DNA from: Thermoplasmata archaeon
GTDB taxonomy: Archaea > Thermoplasmatota > Thermoplasmata > Thermoplasmatales > Thermoplasmataceae
Length of the DNA stretch: 64,000 bases
Assembly: GCA_021810045.1 (NCBI GenBank)
Contig: JAJZJR010000011.1
Location: 1-64,000 of the forward strand
Reading direction: 5' to 3'
Shown: positions 33,367-42,378 of the stretch, in pieces
How the letters are laid out: each line of letters starts with the position of its first letter
How positions within the stretch are numbered: position 1 is the stretch's first letter
The notes under the pieces: generated by a model
Told to the model about the DNA's origin: nothing
Database searches by the model: none
The model's input: the letters and a program-made list of their open reading frames with translations, nothing else
Made by a program: the position numbers and the translations under genes

Positions 33367-33549
33367 ATGACTTCCTACAGTTTTAGATGCAAGGATATAG
33401 GAATGGATTGCGGATTTGAAACAAAGGCAGATTCCATGGAATCACTGATGCCAAAAATAACACAGCATGCACGCGAAGCCCACAAGATGAATGAAATCTC
33501 CGAAGAACTCAAGAAGAAGGTAAGTGCAGCCATAAAAACCATGCACTGA
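33367..33549 (+). CDS. DUF1059 small protein (1)
   Basis: The 60-residue protein has the DUF1059 pattern FRCKDIGMDCGFETKA with two Cys near the N terminus and a helical C-terminal half (HAREAHKMNEISEELKKKV). The family is uncharacterised; the Cys/His arrangement suggests metal binding. ATG 33367 is preferred over 33355 because GGTGGTC lies just before it as a ribosome-binding site and the paralogue at 39471 aligns from there. Confidence 0.85.
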   Translation: MTSYSFRCKDIGMDCGFETKADSMESLMPKITQHAREAHKMNEISEELKKKVSAAIKTMH

Positions 33550-33615
33550 TAAATTTCCTAGTTAACCAATCTTTTTTTTCTTTATTTTCTATCGTGTAGT
33601 TATGGGTGAATTGAG

Positions 33616-34677
33616 TTGATTACAGTTATTGGGGCTGGAAGAATGGGGAGGGTCATTGCCCTTGATCTTTCGCGAAGAACGGAAGTTCTGGTAGCAGACA
33701 AAGATCCCGAATCTCTTTCAGGATTGAAAGCGGTGAAAACCTTTTCAGGAAATTTCAGGGAAATCCCTGATCTGGAAAAGGCAGAAGTAATTGTTACGGC
33801 GCTGCCCTCTGAGGTGGCAAGGGATGTTGTGGAATTTCTGCTGAAACAGGGAAAAAATGTGGTTGATATTTCATTCACAGATTACGATCCTTTTGAGCTT
33901 GATAAGCTGGCAAAGGCCAACGGGTGCCTTTACCTTCCACATGCAGGTTTTGCTCCAGGCCTTTCCAACATTCTTGCAGGTAAACTCTATTATGGTCACG
34001 GCTCAAGGAATATTGAGATACTGGTTGCAGGACTTCAGGATAAGCCTATGCCTCCAATGGGTTATATTCCCACCTTCAACGCCTCCAGTGTCATTGATGA
34101 GTATACAAGACCTGCCAGGTATATGGAAAATGGTTCCCTGAAAGAGGCTGATCCCCTTGATAGTGTAGAAACTATGGAACTGGAGGGAGTTGGCGCAGTG
34201 GAATCATTCTATTCAGATGGGCTTTCAACTATCCTTCAAACCTTCAAAGAGGGATCAATCATTGAAAAAACCCTGAGATACAAAGGACACATGGAGAAAA
34301 TGAGGTTTCTCAATGATATGGGTTACTTCAGCAGTGAAAAAATAGGAAATTCCAGTGCAAGGGAGATATCAGATGAGCTGTTCAGGAGAACAGTAAGGGA
34401 TGTTCCTGACATGAGCATCCTGAAAGTAATTCCAAAGGACAGGAGGGGTCCGGAATACAGTATCATTGATCATTATGACAGGAAAAATGGAATAAGCTCG
34501 ATGGGCAGAATGACCGGTTTCTCTGCTGCAGCAATGACCATGGCAGTCATCAAATCGAAAATACATGCCACAGGAACATTCCCCGCAGAGTGGATTGGAA
34601 AGGACGATACTGCCTTCAGTTTCATAATGGAATACCTGAAGGAACATTCCATTGATATCAGGTTAATTAACCACTGA
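33616..34677 (+). CDS. saccharopine dehydrogenase-like NAD(P)-binding protein
   Basis: The 353-residue protein begins with a Rossmann motif, ITVIGAGRMGRVIALDL (residues 2-18), and has the family's ALPSEVARDVVEF and NVVDISFTDYDPFEL segments followed by LPHAGFAPGLSNILAG. Relatives act in lysine or polyamine metabolism (saccharopine or carboxynorspermidine dehydrogenases), or have no known role. The start is a TTG preceded by GAATTGAG. No lysine-pathway gene is close by, so the substrate is open. Confidence 0.87.
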   Translation: MITVIGAGRMGRVIALDLSRRTEVLVADKDPESLSGLKAVKTFSGNFREIPDLEKAEVIVTALPSEVARDVVEFLLKQGKNVVDISFTDYDPFELDKLAKANGCLYLPHAGFAPGLSNILAGKLYYGHGSRNIEILVAGLQDKPMPPMGYIPTFNASSVIDEYTRPARYMENGSLKEADPLDSVETMELEGVGAVESFYSDGLSTILQTFKEGSIIEKTLRYKGHMEKMRFLNDMGYFSSEKIGNSSAREISDELFRRTVRDVPDMSILKVIPKDRRGPEYSIIDHYDRKNGISSMGRMTGFSAAAMTMAVIKSKIHATGTFPAEWIGKDDTAFSFIMEYLKEHSIDIRLINH

Positions 34678-34769
34678 AGAAAGTGAAGTGAATATTACGT
34701 GGACACCTTGGTCTATTTCCGGAGGATTAACACCGGCATTCCATAAATAAGAGTATGAAATATCAAAGT

Positions 34770-36116
34770 ATGAGTTCCCCGCTGAGGATTGTAGTAATCG
34801 GAGGAGATGCAGCCGGAATGAGTGCAGCCTCCAGAGCAAGAAAATATGCTGCTGACAGTACAGTTGTTGTATACGAGGCTGGAGGTCATGTCTCATATTC
34901 AGCATGTGGAATGCCTTTCTATCTTGGCGGGGAAGTGAGGGAATTTGACGATCTGATTCACTACCCTGTTTCTAAATTCGTTGAAGAAAGAAGGATCAAC
35001 GTTCAACTCCATTCCCGGGTAACTGCAATAGATGTTTCAGCGAAAACGGTAACAGTGGAAAAGGAGGGAGAGGTTTTCCAGGATCATTATGACAGGCTCA
35101 TTATTGCATCGGGTGCAAGACCAAATGTTCCAGAAATATTCCGTGAGAAGGCCAATGTGTACACACTCAGGCATATTGACGATCTGCTTCCCCTGGAGGA
35201 AGCAATGTCAAACGTGCAGTCAGTTTCAATCATAGGTGCAGGTTATATTGGAGTTGAAATGGCCGAGGCACTGACTAAAATGGGAAAGGATGTTACTGTA
35301 ATCCAGAGATCAGATCGCCTCTTGAGGGGCATAGATGAGGATTTCCATGCCCTGATCACCAGGGAGCTGGAGACCAACAAGGTGAAACTTCTTCTGAACT
35401 CTCCAGTAAGCGATATCAGAGTGGAGAATGATCGAATAGTGTCAATTAAGGCAGGAAACAGCGATATCACAACCGATGCAGTCTTCCTGGCAACAGGGGT
35501 TACACCCAACAGCGAGTTTGCTTCACAGGCAGGAATAAAGACTGGAATTGCCGGTGCCATAATGGTTAATGACAGGATGCAGACCAGTGCCCCCATGGTA
35601 TTTGCTGCAGGTGATGTGGCAACAACAAGAAATCTCGTAACTGGAAAGGACACATATTTTCCACTTGCAACAGGTTCAAACAAGGGCGGCAGGGTTGCAG
35701 GTGAGAATGCAGCAGGCAAAAGAACTCTTTATAGTGGAATTGTGGGGACAGAGGTTGTGAAAGTATTTTCACTGGAAGTCGGGAGGACGGGCCTTACAGA
35801 ACAGGAGGCAAAACAGAACAGATTCCGTCCAGTTTCCGCTGTTATCACTTCAACAAGCAGATCATCATATTATCCCGGCGCAGCCTCACTCAAGATCAAA
35901 CTTACCGCGGACGAGAACACCCACAGGCTGCTTGGTGGAATCCTTGCGGGAAAAGAAGGAGTGGCCAAGAGACTTGATGTACTTGCCACAGCATTGTATG
36001 CAAGGCTCAGGATTGAGGACCTTACAAGGATTGATTATTCCTATTCACCGCCTTTTGCACCATCCTGGGAGCCTCTCGGCGTTGCGGCAGATGTCCTGCT
36101 GGGAAAGTTAAGCTAA
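34770..36116 (+). CDS. CoA-disulfide reductase/NADH oxidase-type flavoprotein
   Basis: With start at 34770 the protein has 448 residues. It shows an FAD motif IVVIGGDAAGMSAA (7-20), the active-site segment SYSACGMPFYL with C46 as in CoA-disulfide reductases, a second nucleotide motif SIIGAGYIGVEMAEAL, and ATGVTPNSE and FAAGDVA near the FAD end. It should reduce CoA disulfide or polysulfide, or oxidise NADH with oxygen. ATG 34770 lies about 25 nt after TATA-like CATAAATAA (34741-34749), so a leaderless start there is preferred over the in-frame ATG at 34755, which is only 6-14 nt from that box. Confidence 0.92.
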   Translation: MSSPLRIVVIGGDAAGMSAASRARKYAADSTVVVYEAGGHVSYSACGMPFYLGGEVREFDDLIHYPVSKFVEERRINVQLHSRVTAIDVSAKTVTVEKEGEVFQDHYDRLIIASGARPNVPEIFREKANVYTLRHIDDLLPLEEAMSNVQSVSIIGAGYIGVEMAEALTKMGKDVTVIQRSDRLLRGIDEDFHALITRELETNKVKLLLNSPVSDIRVENDRIVSIKAGNSDITTDAVFLATGVTPNSEFASQAGIKTGIAGAIMVNDRMQTSAPMVFAAGDVATTRNLVTGKDTYFPLATGSNKGGRVAGENAAGKRTLYSGIVGTEVVKVFSLEVGRTGLTEQEAKQNRFRPVSAVITSTSRSSYYPGAASLKIKLTADENTHRLLGGILAGKEGVAKRLDVLATALYARLRIEDLTRIDYSYSPPFAPSWEPLGVAADVLLGKLS

Positions 36117-36146
36117 ACTCTAAATTCCATTGTTGAATATTTTCAT

Positions 36147-36938
36147 ATGGCATTACAGGGAATTTTATATGTTCCAAACGGACCCATGCTTATCGACCCG
36201 GCACGTGAGAAAGAGGACTTAAGCAGGGCAGCTCTCAGGGAAAGGGGAAAGAGGTTTCCGCGGGATATCCATGCCGTTTTTGTTGTAACTCCACATTTTT
36301 CTACAAAGGGCGGGATTGCAGTAATACACACGGAAAAAATGAAGCAGATATTTGATTTCTATGGATTTCCGGAGGAATTCTATGAGGTTAAATACGAACC
36401 TCCAGGAAATCCGGAACTTGCAGAAGAACTGGTTTCAATGGGACAGAAGCATGGAATCCCGATTGTCGGGACAGATCAGTGGGGTCTTGATCATGGTGCA
36501 TGGACGCCACTGGTCTCCCTGTTTCCTGATGCAAAAGTGCCGGTTGTTCCCGTTTCTGTCATGTCAGATGCCGATCCGGTTCTCTATGAAAAACTGGGTG
36601 AAACCATATCCGGAATGGCATCGGAAAAGAACATTGTTCTTGTATCAACAGGATCGCTGATACACAGGCTGGACCTGTTCCAGACCAACAGCCAGGAAAT
36701 ACCGCATGATGCAGGCGAATACCTGAAAAATGTTCTGGCGGCACTTGAAAACTCGGATTGGAATGGTTTATGGAACATTCCTGGGAAATATTATGGGGCT
36801 GCTGCACCGGAAGGTGGCCTTGCACCATTGAGAACTCTGGCTGGTGCCGTCGGTGGGAAATTCAACGTTGACGTTCTTTCAAACGAGATTCTGTATAATT
36901 CAGTGTCTATGACGACTCTGGACTTCAGGAAAAAATAG
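36147..36938 (+). CDS. class III extradiol dioxygenase (LigB/DODA-type)
   Basis: The 263-residue protein matches the LigB superfamily: VFVVTPHFST with a His ligand near residue 50, the segment DFYGFPEEFYEVKYEPPGNPELAE, and GLDHGAWTPLVSLFPDA, the typical active-site stretch with catalytic His. These enzymes use Fe(II) to cleave catechol rings. Aromatic ring cleavage is unusual in Thermoplasmatales, so it may act on a dopa-like or other diphenol. It follows the flavoprotein gene after 30 nt and may be co-transcribed. Confidence 0.87.
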   Translation: MALQGILYVPNGPMLIDPAREKEDLSRAALRERGKRFPRDIHAVFVVTPHFSTKGGIAVIHTEKMKQIFDFYGFPEEFYEVKYEPPGNPELAEELVSMGQKHGIPIVGTDQWGLDHGAWTPLVSLFPDAKVPVVPVSVMSDADPVLYEKLGETISGMASEKNIVLVSTGSLIHRLDLFQTNSQEIPHDAGEYLKNVLAALENSDWNGLWNIPGKYYGAAAPEGGLAPLRTLAGAVGGKFNVDVLSNEILYNSVSMTTLDFRKK

Positions 36939-36977
36939 GGTTATGGGCATAAAATACCTGCCCATTTATCCCTGTCC

Positions 36978-37319
36978 TTAAAAGACCAGAGGCACGTATC
37001 CGTCGTTGACAAATGCGGAGAGTCTTTCGCCTGCGGGCTTCAGTTCAACCCCTCTGCTCTGTATTTTCTCTTCTATTGAGAGGTTCTTTGCTATGAATGT
37101 GCATGCAGAGTCGATAACGTTGTTTGAAATAAGATAATCAATGTTTTCCTTCACATTTTTGTCTTCATCAAGAAGCAGTTTCTGGCTTGAACCCTGCATT
37201 ATTATCTTCACGTCAGCAAATCTCTTGAATTCATGGGCCCTTCTTGCCATGTTCAGTGCGATAACCGCCCTCTCTCTTTCGTTTTCACTTGCCACTATGT
37301 AAAACAAAGCTTTTTGCAT
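36978..37319 (-). CDS. DsrE-like small protein
   Basis: The 113-residue protein has the DsrE/DsrF-like alpha-beta layout: a first strand KALFYIVAS, helix with RAVIALNMARRAHEF, a strand VKIIMQGSSQKLLL and a later SACTFIAKNLSIEE. A single Cys in DSACTF sits where DsrE proteins have a reactive Cys for sulfur transfer, though many relatives lack activity. It would be cytoplasmic. It is convergent with the dioxygenase gene. Confidence 0.75.
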   Translation of the reverse strand: MQKALFYIVASENERERAVIALNMARRAHEFKRFADVKIIMQGSSQKLLLDEDKNVKENIDYLISNNVIDSACTFIAKNLSIEEKIQSRGVELKPAGERLSAFVNDGYVPLVF

Positions 37320-37464
37320 TTTAACCGCACCTGTATTGAATATTGGTTAAAATGATTAACTGATAAGGAGGAAAAATAACTGTACAGGGATGAAGGAAAA
37401 GGCAGGAAAAATCGTTTTTTACTATTTTCTGTCATACTTATTTAGCCCATCAATATTTTTATTT

Positions 37465-37971
37465 ATGGCAATCGAACACATGCCGTTGAAGGAACAGAAA
37501 TTCAGGACCAGCATCGATATCCCGGAAAAGACAAGACATGAAATAATATCCATTCTAAACAGTGATCTTGCCGGATCCTCAGATTTATACTCACAGACCA
37601 AGCAGGCACACTGGAATGTGAAGGGAGAGAATTTCTTCCAGCTGCACGAGCTCTTTGATGATCTTGCAGATGAGGTCGAGGATGCTATTGACAAAATTGC
37701 AGAGAGGGTAACAGCACTGGGCGGATATGCAATGGGTACGGTGAGGATGGCAGCTGAAACCTCATATATTCCTGAATATGACTGCCATTCCAGTAAGGGT
37801 ACTGACCATGTGAAGATGCTGGCAGAAAGATATGCAGTCTACGCGAAACGGGTAAGGGAGATGATTGACACTACCGCAGAACTTGGAGATATTTCAACCT
37901 CAGATCTTTACACGGAGATATCCAGGATGACAGATAAGGCCCTCTGGTTCCTTGAGGCACATTTCCAGTAA
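37465..37971 (+). CDS. Dps-type DNA-protection ferritin
   Basis: With start at ATG 37465 the protein has 168 residues, normal for Dps. It has QTKQAHWNVKGENFFQLHEL and FDDLADEVEDAIDKIAERV, the two segments that carry the intersubunit ferroxidase ligands (His, His, Asp, Glu). Dps stores iron and removes peroxide. An in-frame ATG at 37390 would add a hydrophobic stretch not seen in the family, and a TATA-like box about 25 nt before 37465 (ATACTTATTTAG) supports the shorter start. A DtxR-type regulator follows on the same strand. Confidence 0.92.
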   Translation: MAIEHMPLKEQKFRTSIDIPEKTRHEIISILNSDLAGSSDLYSQTKQAHWNVKGENFFQLHELFDDLADEVEDAIDKIAERVTALGGYAMGTVRMAAETSYIPEYDCHSSKGTDHVKMLAERYAVYAKRVREMIDTTAELGDISTSDLYTEISRMTDKALWFLEAHFQ

Positions 37972-38024
37972 ATTCTCCTCATTATTTTAATTTTATTTAT
38001 AGATATTAGTAAGGTTTAATAATG

Positions 38025-38039
38025 TTAGTATAATGCTAA
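38025..38039. promoter_or_regulatory. candidate metal-regulator operator
   Basis: TTAGTATAATGCTAA is symmetric at 12 of 15 positions and lies just before the ATG at 38043. A TATA-like TTTATTTATAG (about 37992-38002) stands about 30 nt upstream, so the site overlaps the expected transcription start. A further half site ATTAGTAAGG begins at about 38005. This suits autorepression by the DtxR-type protein. Confidence 0.5.
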
Positions 38040-38042
38040 TGC

Positions 38043-38453
38043 ATGACTGGAATTACTAATGTTGTAAGCAAGAGGGAAAGAGACTGCCTCGTACTTCTAA
38101 AGGAGCAGTCTTCCGACGATTTCCCGCTGAGGCTTCACGAGATCGCATCAACAATGAAGATCAAGCCGCCAACTGCTCTTAACATCATCAGAAGGTTAAA
38201 ATCAAAAGGCTATGTGGAAACACAGGACGGCATGATAAAATTATCTGATTCCGGGGACAGAATATCCAGCACAATCCTGATGGTCCACAGGACATTCGAG
38301 TCCCTGTTCTGCCAGAGCGGAGTATCCGAATCAAAAGCCTGCAGGGAAGCCAGCGAGATTGATTTCCTCATAAACAGCGATAATGCAATGAAGGTTCTCA
38401 AGAGGATAGACAGCCCATCATTATGTCCCCACGGTAAACCGATAAAGGTGTGA
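38043..38453 (+). CDS. DtxR/MntR-family metal-dependent regulator
   Basis: The 136-residue protein has an N-terminal winged helix (ERDCLVLLKEQSSDDFPLRLHEIASTMKIKPPTALNIIRRLKSKGYV) and a dimerisation/metal region with EIDFLI and the C-terminal LCPHGKPI, which matches the (C/D)PHGxPI metal-ligand motif of the family. There is no SH3-like domain, as in MntR. It is four bases from a candidate metal transporter gene and probably controls it in response to Mn, Fe or Ni/Co. Confidence 0.88.
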   Translation: MTGITNVVSKRERDCLVLLKEQSSDDFPLRLHEIASTMKIKPPTALNIIRRLKSKGYVETQDGMIKLSDSGDRISSTILMVHRTFESLFCQSGVSESKACREASEIDFLINSDNAMKVLKRIDSPSLCPHGKPIKV

Positions 38454-38457
38454 AGAA

Positions 38458-39402
38458 ATGGCATTCATTAATTTATGGAACCCCTCTGATACAGGATTTC
38501 TTGTTATAGTTCTTACTTCTTACCTGCTGGGTATAGTGCATGGTATTACGCCCGATGAGCACACCTGGCCAATCACATTCTCCTATGCCATAGGCAGTTA
38601 CAGCTCAAAAAAGGGAATGAAGGCAGGCATGACATTTTCAGGAGGTTTTACTCTCCAGAGGGCAATCCTTTCTGAGATTGCATATCTTGCCCTTGCAGGC
38701 ATATTCATGTCAGCATCCGTTGATGGGATAAGCTATATTGCTGTGGGAATCGGAATGGCTTTTGCAGGGATATACATATCCAGGAAAGGAAGGGTAGCTC
38801 ACCTTCATGGTCTGGAGAAGAGACTTTATCATGTGTTCAGAATCCATAAACACAAGGAGCACAAGGAAGAAGAGGAATTCTCACACATGTCCAACCCTGT
38901 TATTGATGAGGAAGGGAAACCGATTCCACTTAAACTGGCTTTTGTTCATGGCCTCATCGCAGGATTCGGATTTGGTGCCTTCGCACTTATAATATATACT
39001 GTACTTGCCCCGGCCATGCCGTCACCGTGGATTGGATTCCTGCCCGGCCTGCTGTTCGGACTGGGAACCATGACAATGCAGGTAATACTTGGTGCAGGGT
39101 TCGGAACATGGCTTACAAAGAGCAGGAATCTCACTGCAAAGGGGCTTCAGGTTGTTTCCAGCGGGATAACAAAATATGTCCTCACTTACGGTGGAATAGC
39201 ATTCCTCTTCGCGGGCTTTCTTGTACTGGCATTCCCAAAGCTTGACAGTATAAGCATAATCACTGGCATCAAGATACACAATCTTGATTCACTTGGAATA
39301 GGGTTCTTCCTTGTTGTCATAGTGGTTGTTGTGATAGGCATTATTGGATACATCAAATCCATGAGGTCTGCCAGGAAACAGGGACTTGTAAAGGTGGAGT
39401 AA
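38458..39402 (+). CDS. candidate Ni/Co-type (NicO-like) membrane transporter
   Basis: The 314-residue protein has about seven hydrophobic helices. Helix 1 ends in VHGITPDEHTWP, where H28, D33 and H35 resemble the HxxxxDH signature of nickel/cobalt transporters of the NiCoT/RcnA type. A cytoplasmic loop near residues 120-143 is rich in His, Lys and Glu (RIHKHKEHKEEEEFSHM), as expected for metal binding, and helix 4 begins AFVHGLIAGFGFGAF. Import or export cannot be told. It is in an operon with the DtxR-type regulator. Confidence 0.75.
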   Translation: MAFINLWNPSDTGFLVIVLTSYLLGIVHGITPDEHTWPITFSYAIGSYSSKKGMKAGMTFSGGFTLQRAILSEIAYLALAGIFMSASVDGISYIAVGIGMAFAGIYISRKGRVAHLHGLEKRLYHVFRIHKHKEHKEEEEFSHMSNPVIDEEGKPIPLKLAFVHGLIAGFGFGAFALIIYTVLAPAMPSPWIGFLPGLLFGLGTMTMQVILGAGFGTWLTKSRNLTAKGLQVVSSGITKYVLTYGGIAFLFAGFLVLAFPKLDSISIITGIKIHNLDSLGIGFFLVVIVVVVIGIIGYIKSMRSARKQGLVKVE

Positions 39403-39470
39403 TCCACCCCAATATTCCAGAAAAAGTTATGATGCCTGGAATGGCATATCTGTGTAAAAACCAAAATGGC

Positions 39471-39656
39471 CTAAAATATTCTTTTCTTTATTGCCGAGCC
39501 GACTTTCTGCTTAAGCTGGTCGTCGATCTCTTCAATTCCATGTGCTGATTTTGCATGTTCTGCTATATCAGGAAGCAGTTCTTCCGCTGATTTTCCTGAT
39601 ATCCTGAAGTCACAGCTCATGCCAATGTCCTTGCATCTGAAATGATAACTTGCCAA
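39471..39656 (-). CDS. DUF1059 small protein (2)
   Basis: The 61-residue protein is a paralogue of the one at 33367 (FRCKDIGMSCDFRISG, then HAKSAHGIEEIDDQLKQKV). The start is the TTG at 39656: the stretch GGAGGAGGT lies five bases upstream as a strong ribosome-binding site and the homologous residue aligns. An in-frame ATG at 39674 precedes that site and is rejected. Confidence 0.85.
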   Translation of the reverse strand: MASYHFRCKDIGMSCDFRISGKSAEELLPDIAEHAKSAHGIEEIDDQLKQKVGSAIKKRIF

Positions 39657-39777
39657 TTTATACCTCCTCCACAATGAGAGAAACAGAAGTCCTTAAGACT
39701 TTTGTATATTGATAATCTGTTAATAATTACTAAATTTTTTCAGTTAGAATTATAGCCTTAATTTCATTTAATGCTTT

Positions 39778-42378
39778 ATGAAACAGACCTTCAGCATTTC
39801 CAGCGTGACCAGGGAGGTAATGAGCATAATCCGGTATTCGGAAGGGAAGGGGACTTCTACAATCATTTCCGGCAAATCCGGCTACGGACAGCATGAGGCG
39901 GTCCAGATAGTGGAAAAGAAACTGAAAGCTGAAGGATACAGGGTGTACAGGGGATCTGCAGTCAGGGATCAGGAAAATCTGAAGTATGCCCCAATAAACC
40001 AGATTATGGATCAGGTGGAGAGAAAAACCCGGGTCCGGGAACTCAGTGACATTATTGAGACGCTTGATGTAATTCCAATGGACGGGAAATCTGTATTGGT
40101 GGTAGAGGGACTTGAACTCTCAAATGATCCCACAAAGTTCCTGTTCAATTACCTTTCAAGAATCAGCGTCGGGAAAAATTTCCATATAATAGGAACCCTG
40201 TCAAAAAATCATAAGGGAATGCCACAAAAACTTGTGAAATTCCTGAAGGTTGTCTCAACGGAATCCCTGGCACTCAATCTCGAACTGGAAAAGCCAAAGC
40301 CCCAGGATTTCCTGGAAATAACACAGATGATGGGGTATCATCTTCCTTACGGGTTACTGGAAGATTCTTACAGGCTTGCTGATGGAAATCTTTCTGTCCT
40401 TGATTACTTCATCCGCTATTACAGGGCAAAAGGTATCATAGATTCAAAGGGGCGGCTTGATGAGCAGGTTTACAGGTTCTTCCTTATACCTGGGAGCCTG
40501 TCAGAATTTTACAATGGGATTATCAGTTCCCTGAAGGAGGAGGAGCTCATTCTTCTCTCCATTCTTCATATTTCACAGTACTCCATGGATCTGGAGATCA
40601 TATCTCAACTTTACCACGAACCCGTTGAAGTAACCGGCAGGACGATGGACAACCTCATAATGTACGGGCTGGCGAGCAATAATGGAGGCAAATTCTCCTC
40701 TGCCGGCGGGGAAACGGGGATGGTGATACTGGATCGCATTGGAAAAAAGATAAAAAAAGATGCATGTGAAAAAGCCATCACCTCTGGCAAAATCAACACT
40801 CTTCCACTTCAGGCACGGCTTAATTTCTTCATGGTTGCCGGGGACTACAGCTCAGTTTCAGAGATAATCAGAAGAGAGTGGAATACTTTCATCAGGAAAT
40901 TCTCATCCCTTGAAGACCTGAAACAGTTTATAGACAGTGTTAAGGAAAAAATTGAACCGGAGGAAACAGGAAGAATACTTCAGCTTTTGAAGTGCAACCT
41001 CCTTTTCAATGCAGGACAGTTAAGCGAAGCCCTTAGGATTTATGAGAGCGAGAAATTCCAGGATATAGATCCGGTCAGTGTCACCCTGACACGAGCATCA
41101 ATTTATCGTGAACTCGGAAACCCAGGCAAATCGATAAGCATACTTGACAGTCAAATCGGAGGAGGAAGTTTTCCCCCTGAAGCGAAGGCTCTTGCTTTAC
41201 TGACAATAGCTGAATCATATTACGATCTGGAAAACACGGAAAAAGCCCTTGAATTCTGTAAAATGGCTAATGAATTAATCGGCGGGAAAGATTATCCTGA
41301 ACTTGAGGCCAGGTTGAATACAATACTGGGCAATGTCAATTTCTACAGAAACAACATAGAGGAAGCCAGAGAAAATTACCTTCGATCCATTGAGATAAAC
41401 AGGAAACTCGGGATCTGGATGGAAATCACAAGGAGCATGAACAATCTTGCTGCGCTTGAAGAGTACATAGGTGATTACCAGAAATCCAGGGAAATCCTGA
41501 ACAAACTCATGGACTACACTTATCTCACAGGCGACGCAACACTAAGGTCCCTGGGACGGTATAATACAGCAGTAATTGCAGATATTCAGGGGTCTCTGGA
41601 CGAAGCACTGAAAAATCTCGATGCGGCAGAAACTCTCGGTCTTCTTATCGGCAACATGGAATTGGTCTTAAGATGCAGGGAGGCCGTAATTCTGATCCTT
41701 ATGAAGAAGATGAGGTTCAGTGATTCAATCGATGAGGGCAAAGACTTTCTGGGTGCGCAGGACGGCAGCAAATCTAGCTTAATAGAAAACACTATTGGTA
41801 TTGCAGGTTATCTTGAGTCCGGAAATCCTCCGGAAAAAGAGCCTGTTCCATTGGCTGATCCCAACCATGGCGATCCAAGGATCCTTGTTCAGTACAACAT
41901 GGCACTGTCTTTCTACTATTTCCTGAATTCAAGGAAAGACAAAGCGTGGGAAACCATGGAAGAAGCCCTTGCTCTTTCTGCACAGAATGGGGATGCTTAT
42001 TTCAAGGACATCAGAAATCTTCTTGATACCCTGAAAGAATTCTTCCTGTTTGACCGTGAAAAACTCAGGCAGATCATTTACGGGAGTGAAGAGCCGAAAA
42101 CTTCTCTTTCCCGAGCTGTAATGAACGGAGCAGGGTTGTCTCTCTCCCTTGTGAACAATGAAAAAAATGTAGAGGAGATTGTACATGAGCTCAATAAATC
42201 CGCAGGAAATGATGCAACAATTTCAGATATGGTGGTTCGTGCCATGGTTGCTTATTATGCCATAAAATTAAAGATTCCATACGAACAGAGATCACTGGAC
42301 ATCATAACCAGGATTCTCTCTTCGGTGAAGCCACTGAAGGGATATATGGGTATAATAAGGATCGCAGATGGAAACTGA
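39778..42378 (+). CDS. large AAA/STAND-like ATPase with TPR array
   Basis: The 866-residue protein has an N-terminal domain like the STAND/MalT-type NTPases. A P-loop-like ISGKSGYGQHEAV (31-43) lacks the usual Lys-Ser/Thr after the glycines, and SVLVVEGLEL resembles Walker B. Residues of about 430 to 780 form helical repeats of the TPR type, with pairs such as LNTILGNVNFYRNNIEEARENYL and NNLAALEEYIGDYQKSREIL. No DNA-binding domain is evident at either end. It is cytoplasmic and may serve as a signalling scaffold. Its stop is directly followed by the stop of the convergent UspA gene. Confidence 0.75.
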   Translation: MKQTFSISSVTREVMSIIRYSEGKGTSTIISGKSGYGQHEAVQIVEKKLKAEGYRVYRGSAVRDQENLKYAPINQIMDQVERKTRVRELSDIIETLDVIPMDGKSVLVVEGLELSNDPTKFLFNYLSRISVGKNFHIIGTLSKNHKGMPQKLVKFLKVVSTESLALNLELEKPKPQDFLEITQMMGYHLPYGLLEDSYRLADGNLSVLDYFIRYYRAKGIIDSKGRLDEQVYRFFLIPGSLSEFYNGIISSLKEEELILLSILHISQYSMDLEIISQLYHEPVEVTGRTMDNLIMYGLASNNGGKFSSAGGETGMVILDRIGKKIKKDACEKAITSGKINTLPLQARLNFFMVAGDYSSVSEIIRREWNTFIRKFSSLEDLKQFIDSVKEKIEPEETGRILQLLKCNLLFNAGQLSEALRIYESEKFQDIDPVSVTLTRASIYRELGNPGKSISILDSQIGGGSFPPEAKALALLTIAESYYDLENTEKALEFCKMANELIGGKDYPELEARLNTILGNVNFYRNNIEEARENYLRSIEINRKLGIWMEITRSMNNLAALEEYIGDYQKSREILNKLMDYTYLTGDATLRSLGRYNTAVIADIQGSLDEALKNLDAAETLGLLIGNMELVLRCREAVILILMKKMRFSDSIDEGKDFLGAQDGSKSSLIENTIGIAGYLESGNPPEKEPVPLADPNHGDPRILVQYNMALSFYYFLNSRKDKAWETMEEALALSAQNGDAYFKDIRNLLDTLKEFFLFDREKLRQIIYGSEEPKTSLSRAVMNGAGLSLSLVNNEKNVEEIVHELNKSAGNDATISDMVVRAMVAYYAIKLKIPYEQRSLDIITRILSSVKPLKGYMGIIRIADGN

